DNA of 64,000 bases from CAZMOK01 sp964567785 (GCA_964567785.1 CAZMOK010000010.1:4718-68717); one strand, 5' to 3'. Positions 1 to 9,579 are shown, counted from the stretch's first letter. Translations and numbers: made by a program. The notes: generated from the letters alone by a model not told the origin.

Positions 1-1
1 G

Positions 2-934
2 GAACATGCCGTATGGCTAAAGAAATACAAGGATAATATCGACAGGCCACTTGCAGCTATACTCACCCTTAATACCTTTGCCCATACCATAGGAGCAGCA
101 GGTGTTGGTGCCCAGGCCCAGATCATCTGGGGAAATGAATACCTTTCACTCATCTCTGCCGTGCTTACTATTCTTATCCTGATATTCTCCGAGATAATAC
201 CTAAAACCATAGGTGCCAATTACTGGATGAGCCTGACCAGGTTTACGGTATTTATGCTGCGTGTCCTTATGACCATCCTTTATCCTTTCGTGATCATCAG
301 CCAGCTCATCACCAGGCTTTTCAATATCAGGGAAAGAAAAAGCGTTCTCAGCCGCGCCGACTTTTCCGCTATGGCAGAACTGGCCCTTGAAGAAGGGGTC
401 TTCAGGAAAGATGAATCGAAGATCATTCAGAACATTGCCCGCTTCGACAGGCTGAAGGCAAAAGACATCATGACCCCCAGGACGGTCATATTTGCCGCAC
501 CGGAATTAATGACAGCAGGGGAATTTTATGATTCCAATCCAGAGATACGCTTCTCCAGGATACCACTTTACAGGGAATCGCTTGACAATATCACCGGTTT
601 TATTCTGAAGGATGAACTTCTCATCAAAATAATTGAAGACTCAAAAGATAAACCGCTTAAATCCTTCGCCAGGGAACTCCCGGTTGTATATGTCAATCTG
701 CCGATCCCCGACCTTTACAATGCCCTCGCCGACCGTAACGAGCATATCGCACTGGTTGTTGACGAATACGGGGGCACATCAGGTATCGTAACTCTGGAAG
801 ATGTCATTGAAACCATCCTTGGCCTTGAGATAGTCGACGAGCTGGACAATATAGAAGACCTTCGAAAAGCTGCCCGGGAAAAGTGGGAAGTCAGGGCCGG
901 AAGAATGGGCATTGATGTCAGTGAACTGGGCTGA
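2..934 (+). CDS. DUF21/CBS-domain membrane protein (CNNM/CorC-like), 5' truncated by window edge
   Basis: The reading frame is open from base 2, so the gene begins before the window; about 310 codons are visible. The N-terminal part carries hydrophobic segments of a DUF21 transmembrane domain (including TLNTFAHTIGAAGVGAQAQ). From about residue 155 there is a CBS-domain pair starting at DIMTPRTVIFA and ending at ALVVDEYGGTSGIVTLEDV, the usual signature of this family. Family members are linked to divalent cation transport or magnesium/cobalt homeostasis. The protein stops about 35 residues after the second CBS motif, so the FAD-binding-like CorC_HlyC domain found in many relatives is absent. 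Substrate cannot be assigned from sequence. Confidence 0.85.
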   Translation, partial: EHAVWLKKYKDNIDRPLAAILTLNTFAHTIGAAGVGAQAQIIWGNEYLSLISAVLTILILIFSEIIPKTIGANYWMSLTRFTVFMLRVLMTILYPFVIISQLITRLFNIRERKSVLSRADFSAMAELALEEGVFRKDESKIIQNIARFDRLKAKDIMTPRTVIFAAPELMTAGEFYDSNPEIRFSRIPLYRESLDNITGFILKDELLIKIIEDSKDKPLKSFARELPVVYVNLPIPDLYNALADRNEHIALVVDEYGGTSGIVTLEDVIETILGLEIVDELDNIEDLRKAAREKWEVRAGRMGIDVSELG

Positions 935-940
935 TCAAAA

Positions 941-975
941 GGACGATGTCCTATAAAAAGAGGGACGTCGTCTCT
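941..975. repeat. GACGTCGTC-family palindromes between convergent genes
   Basis: Two short palindromes, GGACGATGTCC (941-951) and GGGACGTCGTCTC (about 962-974), sit head to tail in the 39-bp space between two convergent stop codons and reach the stop codon of the uracil-DNA glycosylase gene. The same motif recurs at 5604, 5770, 53649, 53783, 54572, 63911 and 63986. The position would suit a bidirectional 3'-end structure. Confidence 0.7.
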
Positions 976-1570
976 AAACATACTCACAATAATGCCCTGC
1001 ATCAACCAGCTCCCGGTATTTTCTCACCACCGACTTGAAATCCTCCCAGGCAGGTCTTTTCATAGAAGGGTTTCTCAGAAGAGCTGCCGGATGGTAAGTT
1101 GGCATCATCAACCGTGATCCGAAATACTGCCAGGAACCTCTTTCCTTTGTTATTTTTGGCTCACCGCCCTTCAGGCCTTTCAATGCGGTAGCTCCCATAG
1201 CCACAATAATGACCGGGTCGATGAGCTCAATCTGTCGCTCCAGATATGGCAGGCAGGCTGCCATCTCCTCCTTCTCCGGCTTTCGGTTGCCCGGGGGGCG
1301 GCACTTAACTATATTACTTATGAATACATGCTCTTCGCGGCTGAAGTTGCAAGCCGTAAGGATCTTGTCAAGCAACCTGCCGGCTTTTCCGATAAATGCC
1401 ACACCTTCGCGGTCTTCATCTGCCCCGGGGGCTTCACCGATAAGCATTATCCAGGCACCTGGATTGCCGTTTCCGAAAACCGGCCTGTTCCTTGAAGCAT
1501 GTAAGGAACACTTTCTGCATTTTTCAATTTCCTCCCTCAGGCCTTCGAGACGGTAGGATAATTCATCCAT
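974..1570 (-). CDS. Family 4 uracil-DNA glycosylase (iron-sulfur)
   Basis: Removes uracil from DNA in base excision repair. The product is 198 aa from the ATG at 1570; a TTG seven codons upstream is in frame but less likely. Cysteines CRKC near residues 18-21 and two further cysteines (in VKCRPPG and MAACLPY) match the four ligands of the 4Fe-4S cluster of family 4 enzymes. Motif A is GEAPGADED and the C-terminal active-site motif is HPAALLR. Length fits the family. It is convergent with the CBS-domain gene, and its stop codon abuts a palindromic repeat. Some annotations call this family a phage SPO1 DNA polymerase-related protein. Confidence 0.92.
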   Translation of the reverse strand: MDELSYRLEGLREEIEKCRKCSLHASRNRPVFGNGNPGAWIMLIGEAPGADEDREGVAFIGKAGRLLDKILTACNFSREEHVFISNIVKCRPPGNRKPEKEEMAACLPYLERQIELIDPVIIVAMGATALKGLKGGEPKITKERGSWQYFGSRLMMPTYHPAALLRNPSMKRPAWEDFKSVVRKYRELVDAGHYCEYV

Positions 1571-1804
1571 ATCATCTGATTGTAAATACAAAGATCAGTG
1601 AATACTTTTTGAAAAGCCACCCTTATAATGTGATAAATATCATAAAACAAGAAGAACGGCCTATTGCTCAAGAAGGGGATAATCCAACTTGTTGTCCCTG
1701 AGCAATAATGGTCACATTGCCGGAAGCAATGAAAATCCTGCTGAAGACACGGCTCTTTCCTCTCTAAAAATCAAGTATGCCTTGGACTCCGAATCAAGTC
1801 AGAT

Positions 1805-2092
1805 TCAGAATCCATTCTGGGATCCTAAAAAGGCAAATCCCACTCCGATAACCACAGCGATTATGAAGTAGATCACAAAGGCTATCAACATGAAGATCAG
1901 GCTGGCTTTTGCCCAGTTCGCTTTGCTTGGGTTGGCGTTGCCAAATCCCCAGACAAACAACATAACAATGTTAACAATGGGGATAGCCATGATAATGAAG
2001 GTAATGATCCAGTCACCAAGAGTTACGGGTGGCGGGTTTTGTAGCTGTTGTTGCTGAACATTTTGTTCGGGAGGCTGATTGACATTTTCCAT
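1805..2092 (-). CDS. Small two-helix membrane protein
   Basis: A 95-aa protein with a Pro/Gln-rich hydrophilic N-terminus (about 25 residues, poly-Gln run) followed by two long hydrophobic segments (about residues 29-51 and 66-90) separated by GNANPSKANWAKA. The composition and the NPSKANWAKA linker resemble small uncharacterised Bacteroidota membrane proteins. No catalytic motif is visible and no function is proposed. It is followed by a large exported protease gene on the same strand, but 284 bp separate the two, so co-transcription is not implied. Confidence 0.75.
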   Translation of the reverse strand: MENVNQPPEQNVQQQQLQNPPPVTLGDWIITFIIMAIPIVNIVMLFVWGFGNANPSKANWAKASLIFMLIAFVIYFIIAVVIGVGFAFLGSQNGF

Positions 2093-2376
2093 AAAAATAA
2101 TTTTTTTGATAATAAGAACCTGGGTACTTTAGAGTGTTAAATATAATTGAAATCCGTTGATAAGACAAGTCAAAGATGAATGAATTCATAGAACCCCCTA
2201 AAACTCAGTAGGTGGAAAAGTACCTTCATGACCCATCCCGATATGAAGCAACGGGTAAAGCTGACATCAAAATTCACAGTACCCGAAAATTTTACTTAAA
2301 AACCGTTCGATTTACACTGGCTATAAGTAATTGAGCAATTGAAATAGTTCTTTCATTCCAGTGCAGCCAAAAATAT

Positions 2377-5300
2377 TTAATTGCCACTGCCAACAGTAAA
2401 GGTTGTGCCCACAGGTATAGACATGGTGGCGCCATCCTCCACTTTAAGCTGATCCACCGCTGGGTTTGCCCCGGCGAAATCAGCGGGATAATAGTCGCCC
2501 ATCAGGATCTCAGGGATTGTAACCGTGCATCCCGGTCCGGGCACAACCCCATCGCTCCAGTTGGAAGGGTTGTTCCATTCGCTGGTATAGCCAAGCCAGC
2601 ATCCCGGGGGCATAATGTGGACTTCATAATCCTCGGTTTCGCCATAATTATAACTGGAACATGGATCGATTGAAGTAGTGTAGTAAACTTCCCTTACTCT
2701 CAATCTAACAGTGCCAAGGAACGCCGAATCGGGGACATTGAAATAGATGGTATCGTTCGTTTCAGCAGGTATTGAGATTAGCTCACCAAGTTTTTCATGA
2801 CTTTCAAAGGTTCCGTTCCGGTTGAAATCGATCCAGGCTGCAATATTATTGACCGAACCATAGTTCCCGGGACATACGATCAACTGGTAGCTGCTGTCGA
2901 TCACCAGGTGAGTGGTAACATCCTGGTAAAAAGTATAATAGGGTGATGATGAGGCCCCTGTGGGATTGTTAAGGGAAGCAACTTCAACAAGGCTTATGTA
3001 ATCACCATAACCTGTACCGTAAGTGTAAGCAGGAATGCAATAATCAAGCTCAACCATCCTGTAACCTGCCGGGTCGGTAATGTCAGGGACCCTGGTGACT
3101 GAACTGCTGTCGGTAAGGATAAGCCCGGTGCACCCGGCATCGATATAATCACCTGTCGGGGCCATGGGGCTTATATCGCCGGCAAGCCAGAAGTAATTAT
3201 TGCCACCCGTGAGTGTCTGCAAACCCGTTACAGTGATATCTCCCGTAGCCGGGCTTGCTGAGCCGAACAGTGTGGATGTCCCGAAAGTATTTGAGTTTCC
3301 GGTATAGTAAACTCTCAGACTGGTGAGGTCCGACAAATCGGTGGTACCGTTAAGGTTGAAAGTAAGCGACTGCAGGTCGAATGCGTTCATTGATCCTGAC
3401 ATTACAACCTTAACCCCCAGGATCTCAGCATTTGTATCGCCGGGAGCGATACCGTCAAGGTTATCATGCAAGGCCGTTGAAGAAACATAAGCCATATCGG
3501 CATCGGTCACTATAACCGAGTCGATATGGGGCAGGCAGTTAAAAGCAGTTACGGTGACCTTGATCGTGTCTTCGGAATTGATGGGGTCGAAAGTCACATC
3601 CACGCCACCTCCACTGACAATGCCCGTTCCGAGCAACTGGTAGTCATCTGAAACGGCCACCCTCGCGCCCTCCTGGTCGCAGGTTACCGCGATCTGTGCT
3701 GAACCTACAGGAAGATCAGCCGGGTGAGAGACAGTCATGGCTGCTGGCTGTGCAGTCCTTACCATAAGCGAAGGGTCACCGAAGATGGTCCAGGTATCGG
3801 TCATTTCATCGCCCTGCGAACCATAAACATCATTCATGTTCATGCAACCGTTCATGCAGATGCCCCCGAAAGTCCTTTTTATATTTGAGGAATAGGTCTC
3901 AACCAGTATATCCACCATTTCATCCTGGCCGCGCATCGGAGGGCTCCAGCTCTGGTTGATCGTTGACATTATGGTCGCTATTGCGCCTGATGGCTCCCCA
4001 TTATGCGTCGCCCGGAGCCAGGCTTCACCAAAACAAGTGTTTCCGACGAAATTTCCATTCACACAGGCTACGGAAATTATAAAAGGCAGCATGTCGTTAT
4101 TTGCAAGGGCATTCACACCGGCAGTCCCAAAACCTGAGGTGCTCCATGAATAGGTGCTGCCATGGCCAGTATATGTAATTATACCTGTTCCGGCATCAAC
4201 CTCACTCCCGACCATGGCAGATGTAGGGTTGCCGGTGGCATCCTCCCCTTCCTGGCTTCCGTCGTAAAGTTCTGCACCATAAGTATATGTGAATCCCATA
4301 TAGTCTGACCGGATATTCCGCTGATGTTCCCAGTCATACTCACCGTCATCTCCCGGGCCCTGGTCTGAGGCAATGCACATTGCACGTTCAAAAGAGCCAA
4401 GCGATGTGCCTGGGTTCTTTTCGTAATCTATTGTGCGTTGCACCTGGGTCTGGACATCAGCATTGCTTTCGGCTGAAAACCGCCCCACAAAAATATCGGG
4501 GTAATGGTCGCCTCCCACTATATAGCCATAGTCATTGTCAGAATCCCCCGAACTGTATGATGTGGGAACCTGGGCAGCATCCCCCACCAGCAGAAGAAAA
4601 GTGAGTCCGTTAGTGCTGTAATAATTTGCAACATAGGTCTTAATATCTGCAGAAGTGGTACCCACTGCGCTCACGTCGACCATTTCGGTTGGAATCCCTG
4701 ACATGTTCTTCCAGTCGACAAACTCCTGCATATCAGCCATGAACGGGCCATGCGAAATAATCAGCATGTTTCCATCCTCCTCCACGGGTGTATATCTAGA
4801 AGTACCCTCATATTGTTGGTAGTTCAGGAAGTTTCTGCTGTAAATTCCCTGGAAATTCCTGTCGGTCTTCCCGTCCCCCCGTCTTCCCGTCAACTGGTTC
4901 TCCCCATTATTGTCCACTGCCGCAACTTCCAGGACCAGCCTTTTATATACCCTCAAAACCTTCTTTACTGCGTTATACCTGAAGGGGTGGATCACAACCA
5001 CCTGTCCGCGCACGTCCCTGATGATATGCGGACTGCGGAACGTGGCAGCAACACCCGGCCAGAATGCATCGGTTTCGTATTCCCTGCCATAGGTGTAGGG
5101 GACTTCATCCGGATCAATGTCCCTGGTCAGGTTCCCTTTTGAGGGGATGATGTTAACATCCTCAAAATCAACATATTCTTCTTCGATGACGTTGATTCCC
5201 ATGCTTGCTCTGTCAGGGATGGCAAGTGATGCTGTAAGTTTTTCCAGGTCCGGTGCCCCTTTGATAAGCATTGGGGTGCTGTTGCCGGAAGTAACCTTTA

Positions 5301-5544
5301 TCTCAGCGTTGCCATCTACTGTCCGTATGGTCTCTTCCCAGTAACCCATCATTATGATCTCTAATCCTGAGGACTCCACATCTGAATAGAGCAGGTTCAC
5401 CTGTGCTTCAACAGGTTTTTGTGATGAGATCTCAACCCAGTCCTTTTGGGCTGTAAGATTTTCGGTTACAGGCATGGTTGATTGTGCAAGTAAAAATGCC
5501 GGCAGGATCAACAACATTTGAAGTGCTGCAGCTTTCCCATTCAT
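2377..5544 (-). CDS. Gingipain-like C25 cysteine protease, multidomain, exported
   Basis: A 1055-aa exported protein with an N-terminal signal peptide ending near AQS. The region before about residue 250 resembles the gingipain propeptide. The C25 caspase-like catalytic domain follows, with His461 in YTGHGSTYSW and Cys494 in SVACVNGNF. Their spacing of 33 residues equals the spacing of the catalytic His/Cys dyad in RgpB. After it come an Ig-like segment, a segment resembling the BNR_assoc_N module (about 690-810), and a GEVED domain ending in YNYGETEDYEVHI. The chain ends just after a WNNPSNWSDGVVPG module and shows no recognisable T9SS sorting domain, which is odd for this family. Likely acts on the cell surface or outside the cell; specificity (Arg or Lys) cannot be read from the sequence. 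Confidence 0.85.
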   Translation of the reverse strand: MNGKAAALQMLLILPAFLLAQSTMPVTENLTAQKDWVEISSQKPVEAQVNLLYSDVESSGLEIIMMGYWEETIRTVDGNAEIKVTSGNSTPMLIKGAPDLEKLTASLAIPDRASMGINVIEEEYVDFEDVNIIPSKGNLTRDIDPDEVPYTYGREYETDAFWPGVAATFRSPHIIRDVRGQVVVIHPFRYNAVKKVLRVYKRLVLEVAAVDNNGENQLTGRRGDGKTDRNFQGIYSRNFLNYQQYEGTSRYTPVEEDGNMLIISHGPFMADMQEFVDWKNMSGIPTEMVDVSAVGTTSADIKTYVANYYSTNGLTFLLLVGDAAQVPTSYSSGDSDNDYGYIVGGDHYPDIFVGRFSAESNADVQTQVQRTIDYEKNPGTSLGSFERAMCIASDQGPGDDGEYDWEHQRNIRSDYMGFTYTYGAELYDGSQEGEDATGNPTSAMVGSEVDAGTGIITYTGHGSTYSWSTSGFGTAGVNALANNDMLPFIISVACVNGNFVGNTCFGEAWLRATHNGEPSGAIATIMSTINQSWSPPMRGQDEMVDILVETYSSNIKRTFGGICMNGCMNMNDVYGSQGDEMTDTWTIFGDPSLMVRTAQPAAMTVSHPADLPVGSAQIAVTCDQEGARVAVSDDYQLLGTGIVSGGGVDVTFDPINSEDTIKVTVTAFNCLPHIDSVIVTDADMAYVSSTALHDNLDGIAPGDTNAEILGVKVVMSGSMNAFDLQSLTFNLNGTTDLSDLTSLRVYYTGNSNTFGTSTLFGSASPATGDITVTGLQTLTGGNNYFWLAGDISPMAPTGDYIDAGCTGLILTDSSSVTRVPDITDPAGYRMVELDYCIPAYTYGTGYGDYISLVEVASLNNPTGASSSPYYTFYQDVTTHLVIDSSYQLIVCPGNYGSVNNIAAWIDFNRNGTFESHEKLGELISIPAETNDTIYFNVPDSAFLGTVRLRVREVYYTTSIDPCSSYNYGETEDYEVHIMPPGCWLGYTSEWNNPSNWSDGVVPGPGCTVTIPEILMGDYYPADFAGANPAVDQLKVEDGATMSIPVGTTFTVGSGN

Positions 5545-5602
5545 AATTTCACTTTTAGATTAATCTATATAAAGGAAATTTGTAATGCTGAATTCCAAAA
5601 AA

Positions 5603-5640
5603 AGGGACGTCGTCTCTAAAATTTTGGGACATCGTCCCTC
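5603..5640. repeat. GACGTCGTC-family palindrome pair
   Basis: GGGACGTCGTCTC (5604-5616) and GGGACATCGTCCC (5626-5638) are separated by about nine AT-rich bases. They lie upstream of both divergent genes, the C25 protease and the serine hydrolase. This is the same palindrome family as around the RAYT transposase at 53.6-54.6 kb. Confidence 0.75.
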
Positions 5641-5767
5641 TTAAGAATAATTTATGGCACAATTATAGGTTTAAAAAATAATGAACTGTTTTTATGAATT
5701 TTATAATTTTACTGCACCCTGTTTCATTATACTTTACAGAATTTCTTCTTATAAAAATTAGTAAAAA

Positions 5768-7078
5768 ATGAGACGTCGTCTCCTATCAGCCCTCCTTCTC
5801 CTAATCAACTTTTTATCGCTATCCCAACCCCTCTACTTCCCACCGACCGAAGGAAATGATTGGGAAACAGTGAACCCGGAAAATCTGGGCTGGTGCACCG
5901 GTGAAATAGACACCCTGATCAGCTTCCTGGAAGAAAAAGACACCAAAGCCTTCCTGGTACTGAAAGACGGTAAAATTGCCATTGAACACTACTTCGGTAC
6001 TTTCACCCAGGACAGCGCCTGGTACTGGGCATCGGCGGGTAAATCACTCACCGCATTCCTTGTCGGGCTGGCACAGGAACAGGGGCACCTGTCGATAGAG
6101 GATAAAACATCAGATCACCTTGGTGACGGTTGGACCTCCTGCCCACCGGATAAAGAAGACCTCATCCTTGTGAGGCACCAGCTAAGCATGACCACCGGCC
6201 TTAACGACCAGGTCCCCGACCTCGACTGCACCGAAGACTCCTGTCTGCAATACATGGTTGATGCAGGGACCAGGTGGAGCTATCACAATGCACCCTACAC
6301 CCTCCTCGGATCAGTTATCGAAAGCGCCACAGCAAGCAACCTTAATGTTTTCCTCATGAATGAATTGCAGGAATACACCGGCATAACAGGCCTGTACCTC
6401 CCGTTGGGCTATAACCGGGTCTATTTCAGCAATGCCCGTTCCATGGCAAGATATGGCCTGTTGATACTGAATAACGGTGTATGGGACCAGGACACGGTGA
6501 TGCACGACCAGGTATATTTTGAAGAAATGGTGAACACATCCCAGGATATGAACCTGTCGTATGGCTACCTCTGGTGGCTCAACGGTAAAGAAACACACAT
6601 GCTTCCTTATTCCCAGATAATTTTCCCGGGAGAAATGGTACCGTCAGCACCGCCCGACATGTTCTCTGCCCAGGGCAAAAACGACCAGAAGCTCTATGTA
6701 GTGCCCACCCAAAACCTGGTGGTTGTAAGAATGGGAGATGATTCGGGAATGCCGCCCTTTGCCGGATCAAGCTTCAATACGGCTTTATGGGAACTGTTAA
6801 TGAATGTGATCTGTACAGCTACCTCAGCCAAAGAACAAATTCAGGGTAAACCCGCCTCAACACACCCCAATCCTGCGGGCAACTGGCTTACCATCAACAT
6901 TGATCCCGAAAAAAAACCCGGCCGGGTGGTGTTCTTTGATGCTTACGGAAGAAAAGTGAAAGAATTGTCGTACCTCAAAAAGATCGGGATCCAGGACCTT
7001 AATTATGGTATTTATTATATTTTAGTCGTTGATGTTGATGACAGAATAATTCTGAAAGAAAAGTTCATCCGGCAATAA
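5768..7078 (+). CDS. Secreted beta-lactamase-fold serine hydrolase with T9SS sorting domain
   Basis: A 436-aa protein of the class C beta-lactamase/penicillin-binding-protein superfamily. A signal peptide covers about residues 1-19. The nucleophile motif SxxK is S89-AG-K92, and the second motif YxN is Y172-H-N174 (in WSYHNAPY). The C-terminus from about residue 362 (HPNPAGNWLTI to the end) has the layout of a type A T9SS sorting domain, so the enzyme is expected outside the cell. Relatives are esterases, D-amino acid peptidases or carboxypeptidases; the substrate is unknown. The start codon lies within a GAGACGTCGTCTC palindrome (5770-5782), so codons 2-5 (RRRL) derive from a repeat copy. No other start is better placed ahead of the signal peptide. 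Confidence 0.85.
   Translation: MRRRLLSALLLLINFLSLSQPLYFPPTEGNDWETVNPENLGWCTGEIDTLISFLEEKDTKAFLVLKDGKIAIEHYFGTFTQDSAWYWASAGKSLTAFLVGLAQEQGHLSIEDKTSDHLGDGWTSCPPDKEDLILVRHQLSMTTGLNDQVPDLDCTEDSCLQYMVDAGTRWSYHNAPYTLLGSVIESATASNLNVFLMNELQEYTGITGLYLPLGYNRVYFSNARSMARYGLLILNNGVWDQDTVMHDQVYFEEMVNTSQDMNLSYGYLWWLNGKETHMLPYSQIIFPGEMVPSAPPDMFSAQGKNDQKLYVVPTQNLVVVRMGDDSGMPPFAGSSFNTALWELLMNVICTATSAKEQIQGKPASTHPNPAGNWLTINIDPEKKPGRVVFFDAYGRKVKELSYLKKIGIQDLNYGIYYILVVDVDDRIILKEKFIRQ
5770..5782. repeat. GACGTCGTC palindrome over a start codon
   Basis: GAGACGTCGTCTC is palindromic around a central T and contains the G of the start codon of the serine hydrolase gene. It belongs to the family found at 5604, 53669, 53803 and elsewhere. 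A hairpin here could mask the translation start. Confidence 0.7.
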
Positions 7079-7195
7079 CCTTAGCTTATTTTAGCAAACA
7101 CTTTACTGATTTAATTGTTACAGAATTTGTTTTCACCGGCTCACATAAATCCCCCTTGAATAAAAAAAATTGAAACCCTATAAAATCCCTCTTCC

Positions 7196-8218
7196 ATGTT
7201 TTTCAGAACGGGAATTATCATTCTGGCCTCAATTCTGCTTTCCGCCTTGCAACTCAATGCCCAAACAGATTCACTGGTATTGAAGAACGGCGACTACATA
7301 GCCGGGGAGATAAAGAGCCTCCACCGCAATGTCCTCACTGTTGAAACCGATTACAGTGATGATGATTTCAAGATCGAATGGGACGGTGTGAAGGAAATTT
7401 ACACCGAAACCTACTTCCTGATCTCATTATCGGATGGAAAACGCTTCAACGGGCACCTCAGTTCTTCCGGTAAGGACAGGGTCATTATTTTAACGGATCT
7501 CGGGCAGGAGATAGAAGTGAGGCAGGATGATGTCGTTATGCTCGAAGATATAGACAAAGGATTCTGGAGCCAGTTGTATGGGTCCATAGATTTTGGTTTT
7601 GACCTTACAAAATCAAATAACCTCCAACAGTTCTCAATGCGAAGCAATGCCGGTTATATAGCAAAGAGATGGCAGTTGGACGGTTCTTTCAATACCCTCA
7701 GGTCCATACAGGATGATGTGGATGACATTCTCAGGACCGACGGGGGGGCGACGTTCAAATATTTCCTTCCCCGCGACTGGTACCCCCTGGCATCCCTTGA
7801 ATTCCTCTCAAATACCGAACAAGGCCTTCAACTGAGGACAACCTCAAAGATTGGACTGGGTAAATATATAATCCACACCAATCAGACCTACTGGGGCTTT
7901 TCGGCAGGGGCCAACAACAACAATGAGCAATACCTTACCGACTCCATCCCCGACAGGAACAGTTGGGAAGGCTTCATCGGCACTGAGCTCAACTTCTTCA
8001 ATATCGGCGACCTGGACCTGCTCACTACCGTTGTTGCTTACCCGAGTTTCACTGAGGCAGGGAGATGGCGTACAGACTTCAGGTTTGATGCAAAGTATGA
8101 CCTTCCGCTTGATTTCTACATAAAGCTTGGATTCACCCTCAACTACGACAACAGGCCCCCTGCGGGATCAGCCGAGTCTGATTATGTGCTGCACACCGGG
8201 TTTGGATGGGAGTGGTAG
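7196..8218 (+). CDS. DUF481-type outer membrane protein
   Basis: A 340-aa protein with a cleavable signal peptide (to about LNAQT). An N-terminal region of about 100 residues of short beta-strands follows (KNGDYIAGEIKSL, SDGKRFNGHLSSSG). The remaining roughly 220 residues alternate polar and aromatic residues as in an outer membrane beta-barrel and end in the aromatic WEW. This matches the DUF481 (YdiY-like) family. Function of the family is not settled. It is separated from the upstream hydrolase by 117 bp and is convergent with the AraC-family regulator downstream. Confidence 0.8.
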   Translation: MFFRTGIIILASILLSALQLNAQTDSLVLKNGDYIAGEIKSLHRNVLTVETDYSDDDFKIEWDGVKEIYTETYFLISLSDGKRFNGHLSSSGKDRVIILTDLGQEIEVRQDDVVMLEDIDKGFWSQLYGSIDFGFDLTKSNNLQQFSMRSNAGYIAKRWQLDGSFNTLRSIQDDVDDILRTDGGATFKYFLPRDWYPLASLEFLSNTEQGLQLRTTSKIGLGKYIIHTNQTYWGFSAGANNNNEQYLTDSIPDRNSWEGFIGTELNFFNIGDLDLLTTVVAYPSFTEAGRWRTDFRFDAKYDLPLDFYIKLGFTLNYDNRPPAGSAESDYVLHTGFGWEW

Positions 8219-8222
8219 GAAG

Positions 8223-8268
8223 AACTGTCCGGACTTACATTTAAGCATCATACTTTTGCCGGACGGTT
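8223..8268. terminator. Possible shared 3' hairpin between convergent genes
   Basis: AACTGTCCGG (8223-8232) pairs with CCGGACGGTT (8259-8268) with one G-T mismatch across a 26-base loop. It lies between the DUF481 gene and the AraC-family gene and overlaps the last codons of the latter. There is no long T run, so termination is only a possibility. Confidence 0.35.
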
Positions 8269-9381
8269 TCTGCTTTTAATGTAATCAACGGGTGTTAAGC
8301 CTGTGTGCTTCCGAAAAGCATTGTAGAAAGCCGACCTGGAATTAAACCCGGCCATTCTTGCAATGGCATCGATGGTTAGCTTTTTATATTGACCGGATTC
8401 CAATAGCTTTTTCGATTCTTCTATCCGGAATGAATTGATATAATCATTGAAATTAAGACCGGTTTTTTCATTGATCACCTGTGAAAGACTGGTTGAAGAT
8501 ATCTGCAGGTAGTCTGAAATCTTGAGCAAGGTCAATTTCGGGTCAAGGTAAGGTTTCGGCCTGTCACTTAAATAGGTTTTTAGCTGCTCCAGTATAGAAT
8601 CCTTTTCTTCAGCGGAAAGCCTTGAGCGGGAATATTTTTTATCACTCCCGGTCTTATCTCTGTATAAACCATAAAGGATCTGAGGGTAGATCAGCAAGGC
8701 TATCGTAACAGAAAAAAGATAAGCGCTCAGCACTGTCATGGCAAAAAAATACGGATCTGTGATTTTATGTAAACCCTCGAGCCTTCCCAGGACCAATCCA
8801 AGACCAAGAATTGCCTGCCCGGCAAAAAATATCCTGAACCATGATATGAGGTACCCTTTCCTATCGCTATCCTTTTTATCTTTTGGCCTGTATTTCAAAA
8901 AATAATAGATCTGTGCCAAAAGGTAAGCAACAACACTTACGGTCTTGAGAGAAAAATGGAGGGGCATGGCCACTGAACCCCTGTCAAGGAAAACGTAATA
9001 ATATTCAAGCTTTTCGGTGTTGCTGCTCAGGTAAAACGGTGTAAACTCCACCAGGTTTACAAAAAAGGGGAGCAGGTGAAACAGGTGGTACCACCTGAGT
9101 TTGAATTCCGGTTTGAAGGTTGAATATGTATAAAGCAAGCATGCGGGCCCAAAAAGATAATGCACCGGGCTGTCAATTCTTATCAGGAACGGCATGCTTG
9201 CAGCTTTTCCCGAATACATCAAAGCCCCCAGCAGAACAGTGACACTCGACACAAGAATTGTGGATGTAAGTCCAATCTTTATAAAGGTTTTGCCTTTCAT
9301 CCTGATCAGAATGACCAGGGTGATGAGCAGGCCCAGAAACCCGCTAAAGTAATTCAGAAGTTCTGTAAATGAATAGTGCAT
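8248..9381 (-). CDS. AraC-family transcriptional regulator with membrane N-terminus
   Basis: A 377-aa protein. The first 240 residues hold about seven hydrophobic segments (for example LLNYFSGFLGLLITLVILIR), which is common for membrane-bound AraC regulators of Bacteroidota. The C-terminal 100 residues form the double helix-turn-helix: LLKISDYLQISSTSLSQVIN, then AIARMAGFNSRSAFYNAFRK and GLTPVDYI. It is transcribed divergently from the sulfatase gene across a 245-bp spacer and may control it, but this is inferred from position only. The ligand or signal sensed by the membrane part is unknown. Confidence 0.88.
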   Translation of the reverse strand: MHYSFTELLNYFSGFLGLLITLVILIRMKGKTFIKIGLTSTILVSSVTVLLGALMYSGKAASMPFLIRIDSPVHYLFGPACLLYTYSTFKPEFKLRWYHLFHLLPFFVNLVEFTPFYLSSNTEKLEYYYVFLDRGSVAMPLHFSLKTVSVVAYLLAQIYYFLKYRPKDKKDSDRKGYLISWFRIFFAGQAILGLGLVLGRLEGLHKITDPYFFAMTVLSAYLFSVTIALLIYPQILYGLYRDKTGSDKKYSRSRLSAEEKDSILEQLKTYLSDRPKPYLDPKLTLLKISDYLQISSTSLSQVINEKTGLNFNDYINSFRIEESKKLLESGQYKKLTIDAIARMAGFNSRSAFYNAFRKHTGLTPVDYIKSRNRPAKV

Positions 9382-9571
9382 TCTAGATGCGACCTTGGTT
9401 TGATAAAGATAATACTTGTCCGGTATTATAATTCAGAACATTGTTTTTCAGATAGTATTATGTTCTTTTAATTGCTGATCCTGAGTGCTTTATATGCTCT
9501 GAAAAAAATCGTGCAACAGTTTCCCCCTCCCCGGTTATTTAGAACAAATCAAAATTAGAACCTGTTTAGCA

Positions 9572-9579
9572 TATCTTTG
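9572..9579 (+). promoter_or_regulatory. Bacteroidota -7 element upstream of sulfatase
   Basis: TATCTTTG matches the TAnnTTTG consensus exactly and lies 47 bases before the sulfatase ATG. No clear TTG -33 element is present at the expected distance. Confidence 0.5.

Noticed and set aside
1689..1871. Short plus-strand open frame of 60 codons
   Set aside because: No family or signal features, and it runs over the 3' end of a convincing minus-strand membrane protein gene.
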